Assembly (NCBI RefSeq): GCF_001645105.1
Contig: NZ_LKEG01000034.1
Coordinates: 179,856 to 243,855 of the forward strand
Direction of reading: 5' to 3'
DNA length: 64,000 bases
Origin: Pseudomonas marginalis
GTDB taxonomy: Bacteria; Pseudomonadota; Gammaproteobacteria; Pseudomonadales; Pseudomonadaceae
Shown: positions 1-7,515 of the stretch, in pieces
Numbering within the stretch: position 1 is the first letter of the stretch
Layout of the letters: every line of letters starts with the position of its first letter
Notes under the pieces: model-generated
What the model saw: only the letters and a program-made list of their open reading frames with translations
Database searches by the model: none
What the model was told of the DNA's origin: nothing
Position numbers and translations under genes: made by a program

Positions 1-428
1 CCGCACGCTTCATGGCGCAACGAGAAAACGGTGCCGATCTGCTCGGCGCCACCCGTCTGCTCAATCTGAAGGACAAGGACCCGATGTTGGCCGGGGTGAT
101 TCTGGATATGTCGATGAACGCCACCATCGCCTCCAGCCTGCAACTCGGCAGCTCGATCCTGGGCAGCCTGGAGGGCATCACCAGCTTGCATCAGAAGCGC
201 GTGGAGCAAGCGGGTTTCGCGGTGCTGAAGTCACCGGACGTGCCGTCGATCCTAGTGGAAACCGGGTTTATCTCCAATGCGCGTGACAGTGCGCGCCTGG
301 TCACCGCGCGGCATCAACAGGCGGTTGCCGATGGCCTGTTCGAAGGCCTGAAAAAATACTTCCAGAAGAACCCGCCGATGAACAGCTACATGGCGTGGGT
401 GCAGGAACAGAAGAGCGCCCAGGTCTAA
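1..428 (+). CDS. N-acetylmuramoyl-L-alanine amidase, C-terminal part (5' truncated by window edge)
   Basis: The frame is open from the left edge (first whole codon at 3), so only about the last 141 residues are present. The family is zinc-dependent periplasmic Amidase_3, which cuts the amide bond between N-acetylmuramic acid and the stem peptide during daughter-cell separation. The visible signature is the C-terminal VETGFISN segment, whose Glu is the conserved catalytic residue of AmiA/B/C-type enzymes. No LysM domain follows the catalytic domain, so it is unlike Pseudomonas AmiB. It ends four bases inside the convergent secreted-protein gene. It lies next to a zinc-starvation cluster; a zinc amidase there may be a zinc-responsive paralogue, but that is inference. 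Confidence 0.85.
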   Translation, partial: ARFMAQRENGADLLGATRLLNLKDKDPMLAGVILDMSMNATIASSLQLGSSILGSLEGITSLHQKRVEQAGFAVLKSPDVPSILVETGFISNARDSARLVTARHQQAVADGLFEGLKKYFQKNPPMNSYMAWVQEQKSAQV

Positions 429-793
429 CAGCCGGTGATGCGGCTGCAGGTGAATTTGGCGCTGGCGCCACCCGAACTGGAAAACCGGTTAAGGGTGGTC
501 CAGCCCACGCGCCGTGTATAGCCGACCCACGCCTCACCGTCCGACGCCAACCCGGTAAAGAACGTCAGTTGCCCGTAGCGGCTGTTGGTCTGTGCCCAGT
601 AGCGTTTGCCGATTACCTCATACCCACGCAAATACGTGGTGCTGCCGACCGTCGCCACGCTGTAGGCATTGCCCAGTGGGTCGACGCACGCGAGCAGGTT
701 GGCGCTGCGCGTGCAGTTGGCCAGCAGGCTCGGCGCTTGAGCACAGGCAGGTCCTGCCGCAGCCAATAACAGGGCGCACAGCAAATATTTCAT
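425..793 (-). CDS. small secreted protein of unknown function
   Basis: A 122-residue protein. I chose the ATG at 793 because it opens directly with a classic signal peptide (MKYLLCALLLAAAGPACAQA); the frame extends upstream to 850 but that part does not look like an export signal. The mature part (about 100 residues) has four cysteines, two near its start and two in the last residues, consistent with periplasmic disulfides. It is rich in Gly, Thr, Ser and aromatic residues. I do not recognise the family. It is convergent with the amidase gene (4 bp overlap) and divergent from dksA2 across a Zur-type palindrome, so zinc control is possible but unproven. Confidence 0.65.
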   Translation of the reverse strand: MKYLLCALLLAAAGPACAQAPSLLANCTRSANLLACVDPLGNAYSVATVGSTTYLRGYEVIGKRYWAQTNSRYGQLTFFTGLASDGEAWVGYTRRVGWTTLNRFSSSGGASAKFTCSRITGC

Positions 794-872
794 CGGGCTT
801 CTCGAGGCAGGGAAGTATTCAAGCATTGCGCCCTTCGTCGTGGTGAGCAAGAGGGGATTGGCTTATTTGCAC

Positions 873-887
873 TGTTATACTATAACA
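873..887. promoter_or_regulatory. putative Zur operator
   Basis: The palindrome TGTTATACTATAACA has 7-bp arms around a single central C. It closely matches the gammaproteobacterial Zur consensus core (TGTTATAATATAACA). It sits 34 bp before the dksA2 start and about 80 bp from the divergent secreted-protein gene. Downstream genes (dksA2, two COG0523 GTPases, DUF1826) are typical Zur targets, which supports the call. A -10-like TATACT lies inside the palindrome, so Zur binding would block RNA polymerase. Confidence 0.8.
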
Positions 888-920
888 TCAAAACACAGCC
901 TGACCCGTGACCCGCTCCCC

Positions 921-1325
921 ATGACCAAACAAGACCTGCTGGCCCAGCCGCCCGCCGACTACATGAACGAAGCCCAACAAGGGTTCTTCCGTGAGTTGCT
1001 GCTGACCCAGCGCCATGAGCTGCAAGTGCGTATCGACGCCGAGTTCCTGGCACTGCGCGAGCAGGAAACCAACAGCGACCCGGCCGATGTCGGCAGCGCA
1101 GAAGAGCAGCGCCAGTGGCAGCTGCGTCTGCTGGAACGGGAAAAGAAGCTGTTGGACAAGATCGACGATGCCCTCGAATTACTGGCTCGCGGCGAATACG
1201 GCTGGTGTCGCGAAACGGGTGAGCCCATCGGCCTGCAACGCCTGCTGCTCCGTCCCACCGCGACACTCTGTATCGAAGCCAAAGAACGTGAAGAGCTGCG
1301 CGAACGCCATAAACGGGCAGTTTGA
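921..1325 (+). CDS. dksA2: DksA2, zinc-independent DksA paralogue
   Basis: A 134-residue RNA-polymerase-binding transcription factor of the DksA/TraR family. It works with ppGpp in the secondary channel of RNA polymerase and replaces zinc-loaded DksA when zinc is scarce. The sequence shows the coiled-coil arm and the coiled-coil tip DPADVGSAEE around residues 53-62. The zinc finger is incomplete: Cys96 and Cys117 remain, but the partner positions are Thr99 and Ala120. This is the hallmark of DksA2 against the four-cysteine DksA. The start at 921 gives the usual family length; the frame extends upstream into the Zur box, which argues against an earlier start. It heads an apparent operon with the downstream COG0523 and DUF1826 genes. 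Confidence 0.95.
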   Translation: MTKQDLLAQPPADYMNEAQQGFFRELLLTQRHELQVRIDAEFLALREQETNSDPADVGSAEEQRQWQLRLLEREKKLLDKIDDALELLARGEYGWCRETGEPIGLQRLLLRPTATLCIEAKEREELRERHKRAV

Positions 1326-1352
1326 CCGGCCACCCTTGATGAGGAATACCTG

Positions 1353-2561
1353 ATGCCCAACCGTCTCCCCGTTACTGTGTTGTCCGGCTTTCTCGGCGCC
1401 GGTAAAAGCACGCTGCTCAATTACGTCCTGCGCAACCGCGAAAACCTGCGGGTGGCGGTGATCGTCAACGACATGAGCGAAATCAACATTGATGGCAGCG
1501 AAGTCCAGCGCGATGTCACCCTCAACCGCGCTGAAGAAAAACTGGTAGAGATGAGCAACGGCTGCATCTGCTGCACCTTGCGGGAAGACTTGCTGGAGGA
1601 AGTCGGAAAACTCGCCAAGGAAGGTCGGTTCGATTACCTGCTGATCGAGTCCACCGGCATCTCCGAGCCCTTGCCGGTGGCTGAAACCTTCACCTTCCGC
1701 GACGAAAACGAGCAAAGCCTGGCCGATATTGCGCGCCTGGATACCATGGTCACGGTGGTCGACGGCATGAACTTCCTGCTCGACTACCAGGCCGCCGAAA
1801 GCCTCGCCTCCCGGGGTGAAACCCTGGGTGAAGAAGACGAACGCTCCATCACCGACCTGCTGATCGAGCAGATCGAATTCGCCGACGTGATCCTTATCAG
1901 CAAGATCGACCTTATCAGCAGCCGCGAGCGTGAAGAGTTGATGGCAATCCTTGAGCGCCTCAACGCCCAGGCGGAAATCATCCCGATGGTGATGGGCGAA
2001 GTACCGCTGAACAAGATCCTCAACACTGGCCGATTCGACTTTGAACGCGCCGCGCAGGCCCCGGGCTGGTTGCAGGCGTTGCGGGGTGAACATGTGCCGG
2101 AAACCGAAGAGTACGGCATCGCCTCCACCGCTTACCGTGCGCGCCGCCCTTTTCATCCGCAGCGCTTTTTCGACTTTATCGACCGTCCGTGGGTCAACGG
2201 CAAACTGCTGCGCTCCAAGGGCTTTTTCTGGCTGGCCAGCAAGCATCAGGATGCAGGCAGTTGGTCTCAGGCGGGCGGCTTGATGCGCCATGGATTTGCC
2301 GGTCGCTGGTGGCGCTTTGTGCCAAAAAGCCAGTGGCCCCAGGATGAGGAAAGCGTCGCGGCGATCATGGGCAACTGGCAACTGAGCACCGGTGACTGTC
2401 GCCAGGAACTGGTGTTTATCGGGCAGAACATCGACTTCACCCAGCTGCGCGCCGAGCTGGACGCCTGCTTGCTCGACGATGAAGAAATGGCCTTGGGCGT
2501 CGAAGGTTGGCGCTTGCTGGCCGATCCCTTTGGCCCTTGGTATGAGGAGGCAGCCGCCTGA
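1353..2561 (+). CDS. zigA: COG0523 GTPase, zinc metallochaperone (ZigA-type)
   Basis: A 402-residue G3E-family P-loop GTPase (CobW/YciC/ZigA). Motifs: Walker A GAGKST at about 15-20, the metal-binding CICC at 71-74, the ESTG switch at 99-102, a SKID guanine-specificity motif near 183, and a CobW C-terminal domain from about 250. These proteins hand zinc to client enzymes during zinc starvation. It starts 27 bp after dksA2 and its stop overlaps the start of the DUF1826 gene (TGATG), implying co-transcription and translational coupling under the Zur operator. The gene symbol follows common Pseudomonas annotation of the dksA2 neighbour. Zinc specificity is inferred from context, since COG0523 members can serve other metals. 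Confidence 0.88.
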   Translation: MPNRLPVTVLSGFLGAGKSTLLNYVLRNRENLRVAVIVNDMSEINIDGSEVQRDVTLNRAEEKLVEMSNGCICCTLREDLLEEVGKLAKEGRFDYLLIESTGISEPLPVAETFTFRDENEQSLADIARLDTMVTVVDGMNFLLDYQAAESLASRGETLGEEDERSITDLLIEQIEFADVILISKIDLISSREREELMAILERLNAQAEIIPMVMGEVPLNKILNTGRFDFERAAQAPGWLQALRGEHVPETEEYGIASTAYRARRPFHPQRFFDFIDRPWVNGKLLRSKGFFWLASKHQDAGSWSQAGGLMRHGFAGRWWRFVPKSQWPQDEESVAAIMGNWQLSTGDCRQELVFIGQNIDFTQLRAELDACLLDDEEMALGVEGWRLLADPFGPWYEEAAA

Positions 2562-3205
2562 TGCTGGCCCCGGTTATTCCCCTGCGTCCCCTGATTCGCC
2601 AGACCCGTGGTGAAACTCCGCTGGCGCTGTCCGACATCCTTGAAGAAGGCGTCAACCTGGCGGTGTGGCAGCGCCAGTTGCCCCTGCACATCGCCGAGTT
2701 CGGCGCCTTGCTGGTGGCGCTCAATGAGCCGTTGGCCGATTCCAGGGTGATTGAGCTCAATAACGAAGACGCCGCGCCCGACTTGCAGGGGCTGGCGTCC
2801 AGTTGCCGTGACCTGGAAGGCTACGAAGGCTTTGTCGCCGATGTGTCTTGGCTGGTCAGCGCTTTTGCCTGTTTGCTGGGTGCCAAGCGTATCGGCGTGC
2901 GCTTGCGCCTGTTGGATAAAGCCATGTGCCCGCGTTTTCACGTCGACCATGTGCCGGTGCGGCTGATCACCACCTATGCCGGGATCGGCAGCCAGTGGTT
3001 GCGTGAAGGCGTGATGGACCGTCGCCAGTTGAGCCAGCCGGACGCCGAACCCAGCGACCGAATCGAGCAGCTGCAGTGCGGGGAAGTCGCCCTGCTCAAG
3101 GGCACCAAGTGGCATGGCAATGAAGGCCATGGCCTGATTCACCGTTCGCCCGCACTCAAGGCTGACGAACGCCGCTTGATCCTGACACTGGATTGGCTCG
3201 CATAA
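2561..3205 (+). CDS. DUF1826 domain-containing protein
   Basis: A 214-residue soluble protein with no signal peptide or membrane segment. I recognise the DUF1826 family from the CPRFHVDHVPVRL segment near residue 125 and from its place between two COG0523 genes in Pseudomonas zinc-starvation clusters. The conserved Cys/His residues (CPRFHVDH, then a KWHGNEGHGLIHR segment near 180-192) look able to bind metal, and the HxD followed by a distal His is reminiscent of cupin or 2-oxoglutarate-oxygenase metal sites. The start overlaps the stop of the upstream GTPase (TGATG). Function is unknown; a role in zinc allocation is inferred from the operon. Confidence 0.8.
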   Translation: MLAPVIPLRPLIRQTRGETPLALSDILEEGVNLAVWQRQLPLHIAEFGALLVALNEPLADSRVIELNNEDAAPDLQGLASSCRDLEGYEGFVADVSWLVSAFACLLGAKRIGVRLRLLDKAMCPRFHVDHVPVRLITTYAGIGSQWLREGVMDRRQLSQPDAEPSDRIEQLQCGEVALLKGTKWHGNEGHGLIHRSPALKADERRLILTLDWLA

Positions 3206-3240
3206 CCGCGTAGGATCAAACGCTCTACACGGTCTGAACG

Positions 3241-4212
3241 ATGCTCCTCATGCTGCAGAACATTCCCACTCATGTGATTGCCGGGCCGTTGGGCGCCGGC
3301 AAGACCAGCCTCATCAAGCACCTGCTTGCCCAGCGCCCAGCCAACGAGCGCTGGGCCGTGCTGATCAACGAGTTCGGGCAAATAGGCCTGGACGCCGCCT
3401 TGCTCACTCAGGATGACGACGGCATTGCCTTGGGCGAAGTCGCTGGCGGCTGCCTGTGCTGTGTGAATGGCGCGCCGTTCCAGGTAGGACTTGGGCGTTT
3501 GTTGCGTAAGGCCAAACCCGATCGGCTGTTTATCGAGCCGTCAGGCCTGGGCCATCCGGCGCAATTGCTCAAGCAGTTGCGAGAGGCGCCGTGGCAGAAC
3601 GTGTTGGCAGTGCAGCCCTGTGTGCTGGTGTTGGATGCCCAGGCGCTGGCGGCGGGTAAACCCTTGCCGTCGGCGCAGCAGGAAGCCTTGGCGAGTGCCG
3701 GGCTGCTGGTATTGAACAAGGAGGAAGCGCTGGACGCTGCGCAGCGCCACGCCATTGAACAGCAGTTACCAGATTGCCCGTTTTACTGGACCCGGCAGGC
3801 GCATTTGCCGCTGACCCAGTTACCAGGACTGAACGCACAGGCGGCTGCGGCTGTGGATAACTTCGAAGTGCCCAAGGGGCTGGCGCAGATGCCGGCCATT
3901 TGGAGCGATCCCGCGCAACCGATCTGCCTGAGCCAGGCCCAAGAGGGCGGCTGGAGCATCGGTTGGCGCTGGCACCCGAGCCAGCAATTCGATGCCCAGC
4001 GCCTGCATCATTGGCTGGCAAGCCTTGAGTGGCGCCGCGCCAAGCTGGTTATCCACAGCGCCGAAGGCTGGTTGTCGGCCAACGCTGTGGATAACAGCCC
4101 GCTCGCCTGGCACACCAGCGAATGGCGGCGCGATTCGCGTATCGAATTGATTTTCAGCGACCCACAGGACGTGGCGGCATTGCAGACCGCACTGGCGGCC
4201 TGTCGTTACTGA
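3241..4212 (+). CDS. COG0523 GTPase, second copy
   Basis: A 323-residue G3E GTPase, shorter than its neighbour at 1353-2561. Motifs: Walker A GPLGAGKTS near 15-23, CLCC at 71-74, an EPSG switch around residue 99, and NKEE in place of the guanine-specificity NKxD. The C-terminal domain is brief. Two ATGs are possible (3241 and 3250); the first is kept here without strong evidence. It follows DUF1826 by 35 bp and is probably the last gene of the zinc-responsive operon. The 3' end overlaps the convergent DUF3301 gene by 7 bp. The role is probably metal insertion or trafficking; the metal is not determined by sequence. Confidence 0.83.
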   Translation: MLLMLQNIPTHVIAGPLGAGKTSLIKHLLAQRPANERWAVLINEFGQIGLDAALLTQDDDGIALGEVAGGCLCCVNGAPFQVGLGRLLRKAKPDRLFIEPSGLGHPAQLLKQLREAPWQNVLAVQPCVLVLDAQALAAGKPLPSAQQEALASAGLLVLNKEEALDAAQRHAIEQQLPDCPFYWTRQAHLPLTQLPGLNAQAAAAVDNFEVPKGLAQMPAIWSDPAQPICLSQAQEGGWSIGWRWHPSQQFDAQRLHHWLASLEWRRAKLVIHSAEGWLSANAVDNSPLAWHTSEWRRDSRIELIFSDPQDVAALQTALAACRY

Positions 4213-4601
4213 CGGTTCTTGGTGCCGTGGTCCTGTCGCCACTGGCTCAGCTCGATCACTTCGGCGCTGGGCAGTGGTGTCTTGATCTTGAACGGGTAGG
4301 GCGCCAGTTCGATCTGCGCACTGTGGGCGCCGAATTGGGTGATGGTCCCTGGGTGGCGGGTTTCGCCGGTCACGGTGAATTCAAAGTTGTAGATACGTGC
4401 CAGGCGCCGCCGGCCATTGGCATCCTTCACAAACCCGATGCGCTTGAGCGCCACCGCACCGTCGAGCAGTTCGATGTCGAGCTTGGCGCAATGCTGCTTG
4501 ACCCGCTCCAGCGCACGCTCGCGCAGGCCGTGGTTGTGCCACACCCAGGCGGCACCGGTCGCCAGCAGCATCAACACGAAGATGTTTCCCAGGGTCAGCA
4601 T
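4206..4601 (-). CDS. DUF3301 domain-containing membrane-anchored protein
   Basis: A 131-residue protein starting at the ATG at 4601. It has a single N-terminal hydrophobic segment (MLTLGNIFVLMLLATGAAWV) and then a charged soluble part (HGLRERALERVKQHCAKLDIELLDGAVALKRIG...). This layout fits the DUF3301 family of gammaproteobacteria. The segment starting near residue 30 looks like a small folded domain. The open frame runs far upstream antisense to pdxY, but that extension has shadow-frame composition, so the short form is chosen. Function unknown. It is convergent with the COG0523 gene and divergent from pdxY. Confidence 0.8.
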   Translation of the reverse strand: MLTLGNIFVLMLLATGAAWVWHNHGLRERALERVKQHCAKLDIELLDGAVALKRIGFVKDANGRRRLARIYNFEFTVTGETRHPGTITQFGAHSAQIELAPYPFKIKTPLPSAEVIELSQWRQDHGTKNRQ

Positions 4602-4718
4602 GCGAAAGACTCCAACAAAGTGAGAGCAGCTTAACTGTGTCGCCGGTCTGTCGTATAGGCTGCTTTTAGTCGCATACTGCGCGGCCAGAATTTCAACGGC
4701 TTTACGGAAATCCCCCGC

Positions 4719-5591
4719 ATGAAACGCACACCTCATTTGCTTGCGATCCAGTCTCATGTGGTCTTCGGCCATGCCGGAAACAGCGCCGCCGTGTTCCCCA
4801 TGCAGCGCGTCGGGGTGAACGTGTGGCCGCTGAACACCGTGCAGTTCTCCAACCACACCCAGTATGGCCAGTGGGCGGGTGAAGTGTTGGCGCCGCAGCA
4901 GATTCCGGCGTTGGTGGAAGGCATCGCCGCGATCGGCGAGTTGGGCAACTGCGACGCGATTTTGTCCGGCTACCTGGGCAGTGCGGATCAGGGCCGGGCG
5001 ATCCTGACCGGCGTGGCGCGCATCAAGGCCATCAACCCCAAGGCTTTGTATCTGTGCGACCCGGTGATGGGCCATCCGGAAAAGGGCTGCATCGTGCCCC
5101 AGGAAGTCAGCGATTTCCTGCTGGACGAGGCCGCGGCAATGGCCGACTTCCTGTGCCCCAACCAGTTGGAACTGGACAGTTTTGCCGGGCGCAAGCCGCA
5201 ATCGCTGTTCGATTGCCTGGCCATGGCCAAGGCGTTGCTGGCGCGCGGGCCGAAGGCTGTATTGGTCAAGCATTTGGATTACCCCGGCAAGTTGCCGGAT
5301 GGTTTCGAAATGCTGCTGGTGACCGCCGAAGGCAGCTGGCACCTGCGCCGGCCGCTGTTGGCGTTTCCGCGTCAGCCGGTGGGTGTCGGCGATTTGACCT
5401 CGGGCCTGTTCCTGGCGCGCGTTCTGTTGGGCGACAGCCTGTTGGCCGCCTTCGAATTCACCGCCGCCGCCGTACACGAAGTGCTGCTGGAAACCCAGGC
5501 TTGCGCCAGTTACGAGCTGGAGTTGGTGCGGGCTCAGGATCGCATCGCCCACCCTCGTGTACGTTTCGAAGCGACACCCATCGAGTTGTAG
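4719..5591 (+). CDS. pdxY: pyridoxal kinase PdxY
   Basis: A 290-residue ribokinase-superfamily enzyme that phosphorylates pyridoxal to PLP in the salvage pathway. The N-terminus ([23 protein letters not shown]) carries the substrate-binding residues of PdxY/Pdx[13 protein letters not shown] near 115-126 and the C-terminal [10 protein letters not shown], which holds the catalytic Asp and anion hole, are textbook family motifs. Length matches PdxY (about 287). It is monocistronic, divergent from the DUF3301 gene across 117 bp, and followed by a lipoprotein gene after about 80 bp. Confidence 0.96.
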   Translation: MKRTPHLLAIQSHVVFGHAGNSAAVFPMQRVGVNVWPLNTVQFSNHTQYGQWAGEVLAPQQIPALVEGIAAIGELGNCDAILSGYLGSADQGRAILTGVARIKAINPKALYLCDPVMGHPEKGCIVPQEVSDFLLDEAAAMADFLCPNQLELDSFAGRKPQSLFDCLAMAKALLARGPKAVLVKHLDYPGKLPDGFEMLLVTAEGSWHLRRPLLAFPRQPVGVGDLTSGLFLARVLLGDSLLAAFEFTAAAVHEVLLETQACASYELELVRAQDRIAHPRVRFEATPIEL

Positions 5592-5672
5592 GAATATTCC
5601 TGATTGAGCCAGGTAAAGGGCGTCCGGTACTATCGGGCGCCTTCTAGTCCACTGTGCTTTCAAGGAAGATCC

Positions 5673-6701
5673 ATGTCCCTCGTATTCCCTTCGCCGCGGG
5701 CGCTGACCGCCCTGGTGCTGACGTCGTTGCTGGCCGGTTGCAGTGTGAACGGCACTTACCCTGATGCCACTGAGGCTGATGCCGCCAAACTGCGCTTCAT
5801 CTCTAATACGTCCAATACCACCATCGACGTCTACGACGCTGAGCACTGCATGGGCCAGACCACTGGCATGCTCAACAATATTTTCTTGGTCGATACCCGG
5901 CGGCGTGTCGGCATGTCTGTGCCCCCACCGGTCAAGGCCAGAGGCTTGCTGGAGTTCAAGCTGGCACCCGGCAAAGAAACCATGCTGATGATCAACACCA
6001 ATGGCGGCAGCTATGTCTGCGGCAAATCAATGAGCATCACGCCAAAGGCCGGGGAAGAGTATGAAGTGACCTTCGACATGGAACGGGGCATGTGCACGAC
6101 CTCGTTTCAGCGCCTGACGCGCTCGGATGGCAAGGATGTGCGCATCCCCCAGCCGATATTCGAGAACGGTATGCCGTCGTGCGCGGGCAAGAGCCCGATA
6201 TTCGGTAAGGTGATCCCGGCTACGCCACACCGTACCGCGTTGATCAACGCAATCGTTGAAACCCATATGCAGCTCATCACGTTGATGGAGCCTGACACCG
6301 CGCAGCGCCCGCAAGCCACCGAAGAGGCGATCGCCGAGCGCAAGGCGAAATTAGGCACATTCACGCCACCTGAGGCCTATTGGGTTCAGTTCCGTCAGAA
6401 CTATGCACGGGTGAATCAGGAAATGGCTGGCCGCAAGGCGCGTACGCTGGAGCTTTATGAGCGGGTTTACCGCATGCGCTTGAGCGGCACCGAAGATGCG
6501 ATTCTGGAGCAATGGCAGAACCCGACGGACGCCGCCGTTGTCGAGCGTGTCAAGGCTAACGACAAGTTGATGGCGCAGTACTACACGAACACCAGCAAAG
6601 CCGTGATGGTGGACATCGTGAACCATCACATGGAGCGCATGAGCCAGTTGGATCAGCGCTTTGATGTGTGTGCCCACTACGATGGGTGTTGGCGGTTGTA
6701 G
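5673..6701 (+). CDS. predicted lipoprotein of unknown function
   Basis: A 342-residue protein starting at the ATG at 5673, preceded by an AAGGAAG ribosome-binding sequence. The N-terminus is a lipoprotein signal (hydrophobic stretch ending in LLAGC), so the Cys near residue 24 would be lipidated. The mature protein begins with a beta-rich part, roughly residues 40-170 (RFISNTSNTTIDVYDAEHC, then TMLMINTNGGSYVCG). It continues as a mostly helical charged region to the C-terminus (WVQFRQNYARVNQEMAGRKA...). I do not recognise a family. A REP palindrome overlaps the stop codon. Confidence 0.75.
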   Translation: MSLVFPSPRALTALVLTSLLAGCSVNGTYPDATEADAAKLRFISNTSNTTIDVYDAEHCMGQTTGMLNNIFLVDTRRRVGMSVPPPVKARGLLEFKLAPGKETMLMINTNGGSYVCGKSMSITPKAGEEYEVTFDMERGMCTTSFQRLTRSDGKDVRIPQPIFENGMPSCAGKSPIFGKVIPATPHRTALINAIVETHMQLITLMEPDTAQRPQATEEAIAERKAKLGTFTPPEAYWVQFRQNYARVNQEMAGRKARTLELYERVYRMRLSGTEDAILEQWQNPTDAAVVERVKANDKLMAQYYTNTSKAVMVDIVNHHMERMSQLDQRFDVCAHYDGCWRL

Positions 6702-6724
6702 GAGCGGGCTTGCTCGCTCCTACA
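6697..6724. repeat. REP-like palindrome
   Basis: TGTAGGAGCG and CGCTCCTACA flank a GGCTTGCT core, giving a near-perfect 28-bp palindrome. It overlaps the stop codon (6699-6701) of the lipoprotein gene. The core is that of Pseudomonas REP elements (GGGCTTGC). It lies between convergent genes and could stabilise or end both transcripts. Confidence 0.75.
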
Positions 6725-6737
6725 CGGGGGGCATGGC

Positions 6738-7223
6738 CTACAGCGCGTCTGCCTTGATTTCCTGATAGCGCTTTTCCAGCTCCTGACGGATCTGTCGGCG
6801 CTGCTGGGCCTGCACGAACCGGCGCTTGTCTTCGCTGTTGTGAGGTTGCAGCGGTGGCACGGCGGCCGGTTTGCGCTGGTCGTCCACGGCCACCATGGTG
6901 AAGAAGCAACTGTTGGTATGGCGCACCGAGCGTTCGCGGATGTTCTCGGTCACCACCTTGATGCCCACTTCCATCGACGTGTTGCCGGTGTAGTTGACCG
7001 ATGCGAGGAACGTCACCAGCTCACCGACATGGATCGGCTCGCGAAAGATCACCTGGTCTACCGACAAGGTGACGACATAGCGGCCGGCATAACGGCTCGC
7101 GCAGGCGTAGGCCACTTCGTCGAGGTACTTGAGCAGTGTGCCGCCGTGGACATTGCCTGAGAAGTTGGCCATATCAGGGGTCATCAATACCGTCATCGAC
7201 AGCTGGGCGTTTCCGGGTTCCAT
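6738..7223 (-). CDS. acyl-CoA thioesterase, hotdog fold
   Basis: A 161-residue protein from the ATG at 7223. It is a single hotdog domain with the BFIT/BACH-like active-site helix segment NFSGNVHGGTLLKYLDEVAY (residues about 20-39), where the N...HGGxxLxxxDE pattern carries the catalytic residues. A charged C-terminal helix (RRFVQAQQRRQIRQELEKRYQEIK) follows. Such enzymes hydrolyse acyl-CoA to free fatty acid and CoA; chain preference cannot be read from sequence. A second, shorter YciA-type thioesterase lies at 44618-45022. The gene is divergent from the CPA2 antiporter gene. Confidence 0.88.
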   Translation of the reverse strand: MEPGNAQLSMTVLMTPDMANFSGNVHGGTLLKYLDEVAYACASRYAGRYVVTLSVDQVIFREPIHVGELVTFLASVNYTGNTSMEVGIKVVTENIRERSVRHTNSCFFTMVAVDDQRKPAAVPPLQPHNSEDKRRFVQAQQRRQIRQELEKRYQEIKADAL

Positions 7224-7515
7224 AGCACACTCACGGGTTGTAGGCATTGGTTGGGGGCGCACCTCTGCGGGTGCTGGAATCTTTACAGCGCCATCCATAA
7301 CGGGACGCCGGTAGGCGGCTTGCCGTCACGCGCTCACCGATCTGTTTCCATATATTGCACCGGCTTTCCGGCGGAAGTCGCGGTGTTAACCTTCAAAAGC
7401 CCGTCTCAGGGCATTTCTTACGATCAAGGCAGACTTTTCCTTCCGCACTTTGCGATATTTCAAAGGCGCGGGTGGAAGTGGGAAAAGCGCCAGTACCCTC
7501 AAGGAGCCCCTCGCC

